Positions 5,836 through 7,210 of a stretch of DNA of 7,210 nucleotides are shown piece by piece (positions within the stretch are counted from its first letter, which is position 1; each line of letters starts with the position of its first letter). The position numbers and the translations under genes are program-made. The notes under the pieces are model-generated. The model was not told the DNA's origin, made no database searches, and was given only the letters and a program-made list of their open reading frames with translations. This DNA comes from Pseudorhodoplanes sp. (GTDB lineage Bacteria; Pseudomonadota; Alphaproteobacteria; Rhizobiales; Xanthobacteraceae): contig WBUW01000147.1 in NCBI GenBank assembly GCA_008933495.1, positions 1-7,210 on the forward strand, in the 5' to 3' direction.

Positions 5836-6873
5836 TTAGCGCGGCTTGTCCGATTTCGCGCACCGCGCCGGCGCGCTCGCCCGCGGGCCGGCGATGTTGA
5901 GCAGCAGCTCGCGGGAGCCGATTACGAGCAGCGCCAGCGAGAACGGAATGATGTAATAGATCAGCCGGAACACGAGCAAGCTTGCCAGCATCTCTTCTTT
6001 CGGAAACTGATGCAGCGCCACGATCATGGCAGCGTCGAATATGCCAAGCCCGCTCGGCGCATAGCTCGCAAATCCGAGCAGCGTGGCGAGGATGAAGATC
6101 ACGAGCACGGCGACGACCCCGACCGGCGGATGGTCCGGCAGCAGCACGTACATGGCCAGTGCGCAGAAGGTGAGGTCGAGCACCCCGATCGAGATCTGCA
6201 CCAGCGTATTGGGGCCGCCCGGCAGCGTGACCTGCCAGTTGTTCATGCCGATGCGCCGCGGCTTCTGCCACACCCAGGCGATATAGCAGCAGATCGCGAT
6301 CAGCAGCACGAATGCCATCGCGCGATTGGCGGACGGCGGTAGCTGGTCGACGGCGCTCGCCGCCTCCGGTTCGAGCGCAAGCGCAATACCGAGCACGAAT
6401 GCGTTGCCGAGCCAGAACGTCAGACCGGTCACGAAGCAGATTTTGGCGACGTCGATCAGTGACAGGCCCCAGGCCGAATAGATGCGATAGCGGATCGCGC
6501 CGGCGGTGACCACGGCGCCGCCGAGATTATGGCCGATCGAAAAGCTCGTGAAGCTTGCCAGTGCCGCGATGCGACAGGGCACGTCGGGCCGGCGGATCGT
6601 GCGCAGCGCGAACAGGTCGTAGCCGGTCAGGGTCAGATAGGCGCCGGCTGCACACAGTGCGGCAAGCGCGATATCGCGTGCGTCGGTCCTGCGCAGGGCG
6701 GCGGCCACCTTGTCGAACTCGACGCCCTGCAGAATGCGGTACAGGATCGCGACCGCGATCGCCACGATGCCGACGCTGAGCGCGATGCCGACGCGATGCC
6801 AGCCGACCGCCCGGTCGAAAGTTCGGACGGCGCCCTGCAATGTGGCCAGCAAGCGGCCCCGGATATGCGCCAT
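5836..6873 (-). CDS. YbhN/UPF0104 family membrane protein (MprF flippase-domain relative)
   Basis: This 345-residue protein has about eight hydrophobic segments, at roughly 27-47, 67-86, 104-124, 144-167, 185-203, 224-245, 252-271 and 296-320. Family landmarks are SFSIGHNLGGAVVTAGAIRYR (about 110-130), ITFWLGN-like LTFWLGNAF (151-159), APSGLGIFDAA (272-282) and FRLIYYIIPF (302-311). This is the multi-span part found in lysylphosphatidylglycerol flippase/synthetase MprF, without the C-terminal aminoacyl-transferase domain, so it is not itself an aminoacyl-lipid synthase. A role in handling membrane lipids is inferred. The ATG at 6873 fits the family's N-terminus, though I see no good ribosome binding site before it; the frame is open 92 codons further up, but that stretch is low-complexity Arg/Ser/Gly and looks noncoding. 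It is divergent from the metallophosphoesterase gene. Confidence 0.85.
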   Translation of the reverse strand: MAHIRGRLLATLQGAVRTFDRAVGWHRVGIALSVGIVAIAVAILYRILQGVEFDKVAAALRRTDARDIALAALCAAGAYLTLTGYDLFALRTIRRPDVPCRIAALASFTSFSIGHNLGGAVVTAGAIRYRIYSAWGLSLIDVAKICFVTGLTFWLGNAFVLGIALALEPEAASAVDQLPPSANRAMAFVLLIAICCYIAWVWQKPRRIGMNNWQVTLPGGPNTLVQISIGVLDLTFCALAMYVLLPDHPPVGVVAVLVIFILATLLGFASYAPSGLGIFDAAMIVALHQFPKEEMLASLLVFRLIYYIIPFSLALLVIGSRELLLNIAGPRASAPARCAKSDKPR

Positions 6874-7112
6874 GTCAGGATCGTTCGCCCGTTGTCTCTG
6901 CGACGGCAGGAACCCGGGGCTCGCGCGTTCGCGGCGCTGGCCCGTACCGCCCCGGCCCGATGCCGGAGCGAATCGCCCGGCAAGATCGCAGCCCGATGCG
7001 ACAGATTTGCTACGGCCGCTGCCGTGCCGGCGCGAAAGTATGCGGCGGCGCCTGTCATGAAACTGAGACAGAATCTTGCCATCCGGTGCACGACAGAGAG
7101 GCAAATCCGATC
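6874..7112. other. Divergent intergenic region, 239 bases
   Basis: This region lies between the YbhN-like gene and the metallophosphoesterase gene. Both strands have open frames through it, but their translations are Arg/Ala/Ser-rich and resemble nothing I know. The only element I can support is the Pho-box-like site near its right end. I see no tRNA, repeat or clear sigma-70 promoter. The absence of a recognisable promoter for the YbhN-like gene is noted. Confidence 0.5.
7052..7069 (+). promoter_or_regulatory. Candidate Pho box (PhoB binding site)
   Basis: CTGTCATGAAACTGAGAC matches the PhoB layout of two 7-mers separated by an AT-rich 4-mer. The first repeat CTGTCAT is a perfect consensus match, the spacer is GAAA, and the second repeat CTGAGAC keeps the CTG plus a partial match. 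The site points toward the metallophosphoesterase gene and ends 43 bases before its GTG. I see no strong -10 hexamer at the expected distance. The sequence also forms CTGTC/GACAG (7052-7056 with 7067-7071), an alternative dyad reading. Confidence 0.5.
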
Positions 7113-7210
7113 GTGACCGGGTCACCCGTTCCGCGCCGCTGCCGCGCATTGTTCCTGTCGGACGTCCATCTCGGGACCCGCGGCTGCCGGGCCGATTTGC
7201 TGGTCGATTT
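7113..7210 (+). CDS. N-terminal fragment of metallophosphoesterase (LpxH-like / PlcP-like), cut by right edge
   Basis: Only 32 complete codons lie in the window. From the GTG at 7113 the product begins with a short basic stretch and then reads RALFLSDVHLGTRGC at about residues 11-25, followed by RADLLVD. The SDVHLG core holds the Asp and His (DxH) that bind the first metal in calcineurin-like phosphoesterases. The exact wording SDVHLGTRGC is what I recall for alphaproteobacterial proteins annotated as UDP-2,3-diacylglucosamine diphosphatase, a group that includes the Sinorhizobium phospholipase C PlcP, which degrades phosphatidylcholine during phosphate limitation. An upstream Pho-box-like site favours the PlcP reading over LpxH. 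The start is uncertain: GAGAGG lies 11 bases before the GTG, and another in-frame GTG occurs at 7086. The rest of the protein is outside the window. Confidence 0.75.
   Translation, partial: MTGSPVPRRCRALFLSDVHLGTRGCRADLLVD

Noticed and set aside
7057..7116. 19-codon open frame starting inside the Pho-box-like site, its TGA overlapping the GTG at 7113
   Set aside because: No ribosome binding site, its ATG is part of the regulatory motif, and the peptide has no recognisable feature; the overlap is probably chance.
6874..7149. 92-codon upstream extension of the YbhN-like reading frame
   Set aside because: The translation is Arg/Ser/Gly-rich with no family similarity, covers the Pho-box-like site and runs across the start of the divergent metallophosphoesterase gene.

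Overview
The window is high-GC DNA of a typical alphaproteobacterial character. The NrtA-type transporter, the YbhN-type membrane protein, the metallophosphoesterase N-terminus and an intergenic repeat of the GAGCATGA...GAAAA...TTTTC type all point to the Hyphomicrobiales, most likely the Bradyrhizobium/Rhodopseudomonas/Xanthobacteraceae neighbourhood. This placement rests on recalled family resemblance, not a search. I see no phage, insertion sequence or CRISPR signal. Coding density is high and no gene-free stretch exceeds about 240 bases.

Left part (1-1614): the 3' half of a tRNA-Lys(CTT) gene enters from the left edge on the plus strand. Facing it on the minus strand are a LOG/TIGR00730 family nucleotide hydrolase (69-647) and, upstream of that, a LysR-type regulator (721-1614).

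Centre (1615-4792): a 217-base divergent region separates the LysR gene from a three-gene plus-strand operon. The operon encodes a complete ABC importer of the nitrate/bicarbonate (NrtA/CmpA) class: a Tat-exported binding protein, a permease and an ATPase. The first junction is a TGATG overlap and the second a 4-base gap, so the genes are probably translated in coupled fashion. The divergent region holds a perfect 7-bp dyad (1677-1695) that could be the LysR operator. The real substrate cannot be read from the sequence, since no nitrate reductase or carbonic anhydrase lies in the window.

Right part (4789-7210): the ATPase gene meets, tail to tail, an extended-SDR (YeeZ-like) gene on the minus strand; the two stop codons share the palindrome TTAA. 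Upstream of the SDR gene lies a 93-base mosaic repeat, whose distal hairpin plus T-rich tail looks like the terminator of the next minus-strand gene, a YbhN/UPF0104 multi-membrane-span protein related to the MprF flippase domain. Divergent from it, a metallophosphoesterase gene starts at 7113 and runs off the right edge. Its N-terminus (SDVHLGTRGC) fits the LpxH-like family that includes the rhizobial phospholipase C PlcP. A Pho-box-like sequence (7052-7069) lies just upstream, in the correct orientation for this gene. Together these suggest that the right edge is the start of a phosphate-starvation membrane-lipid remodelling locus, which is the most interesting inference in the window.
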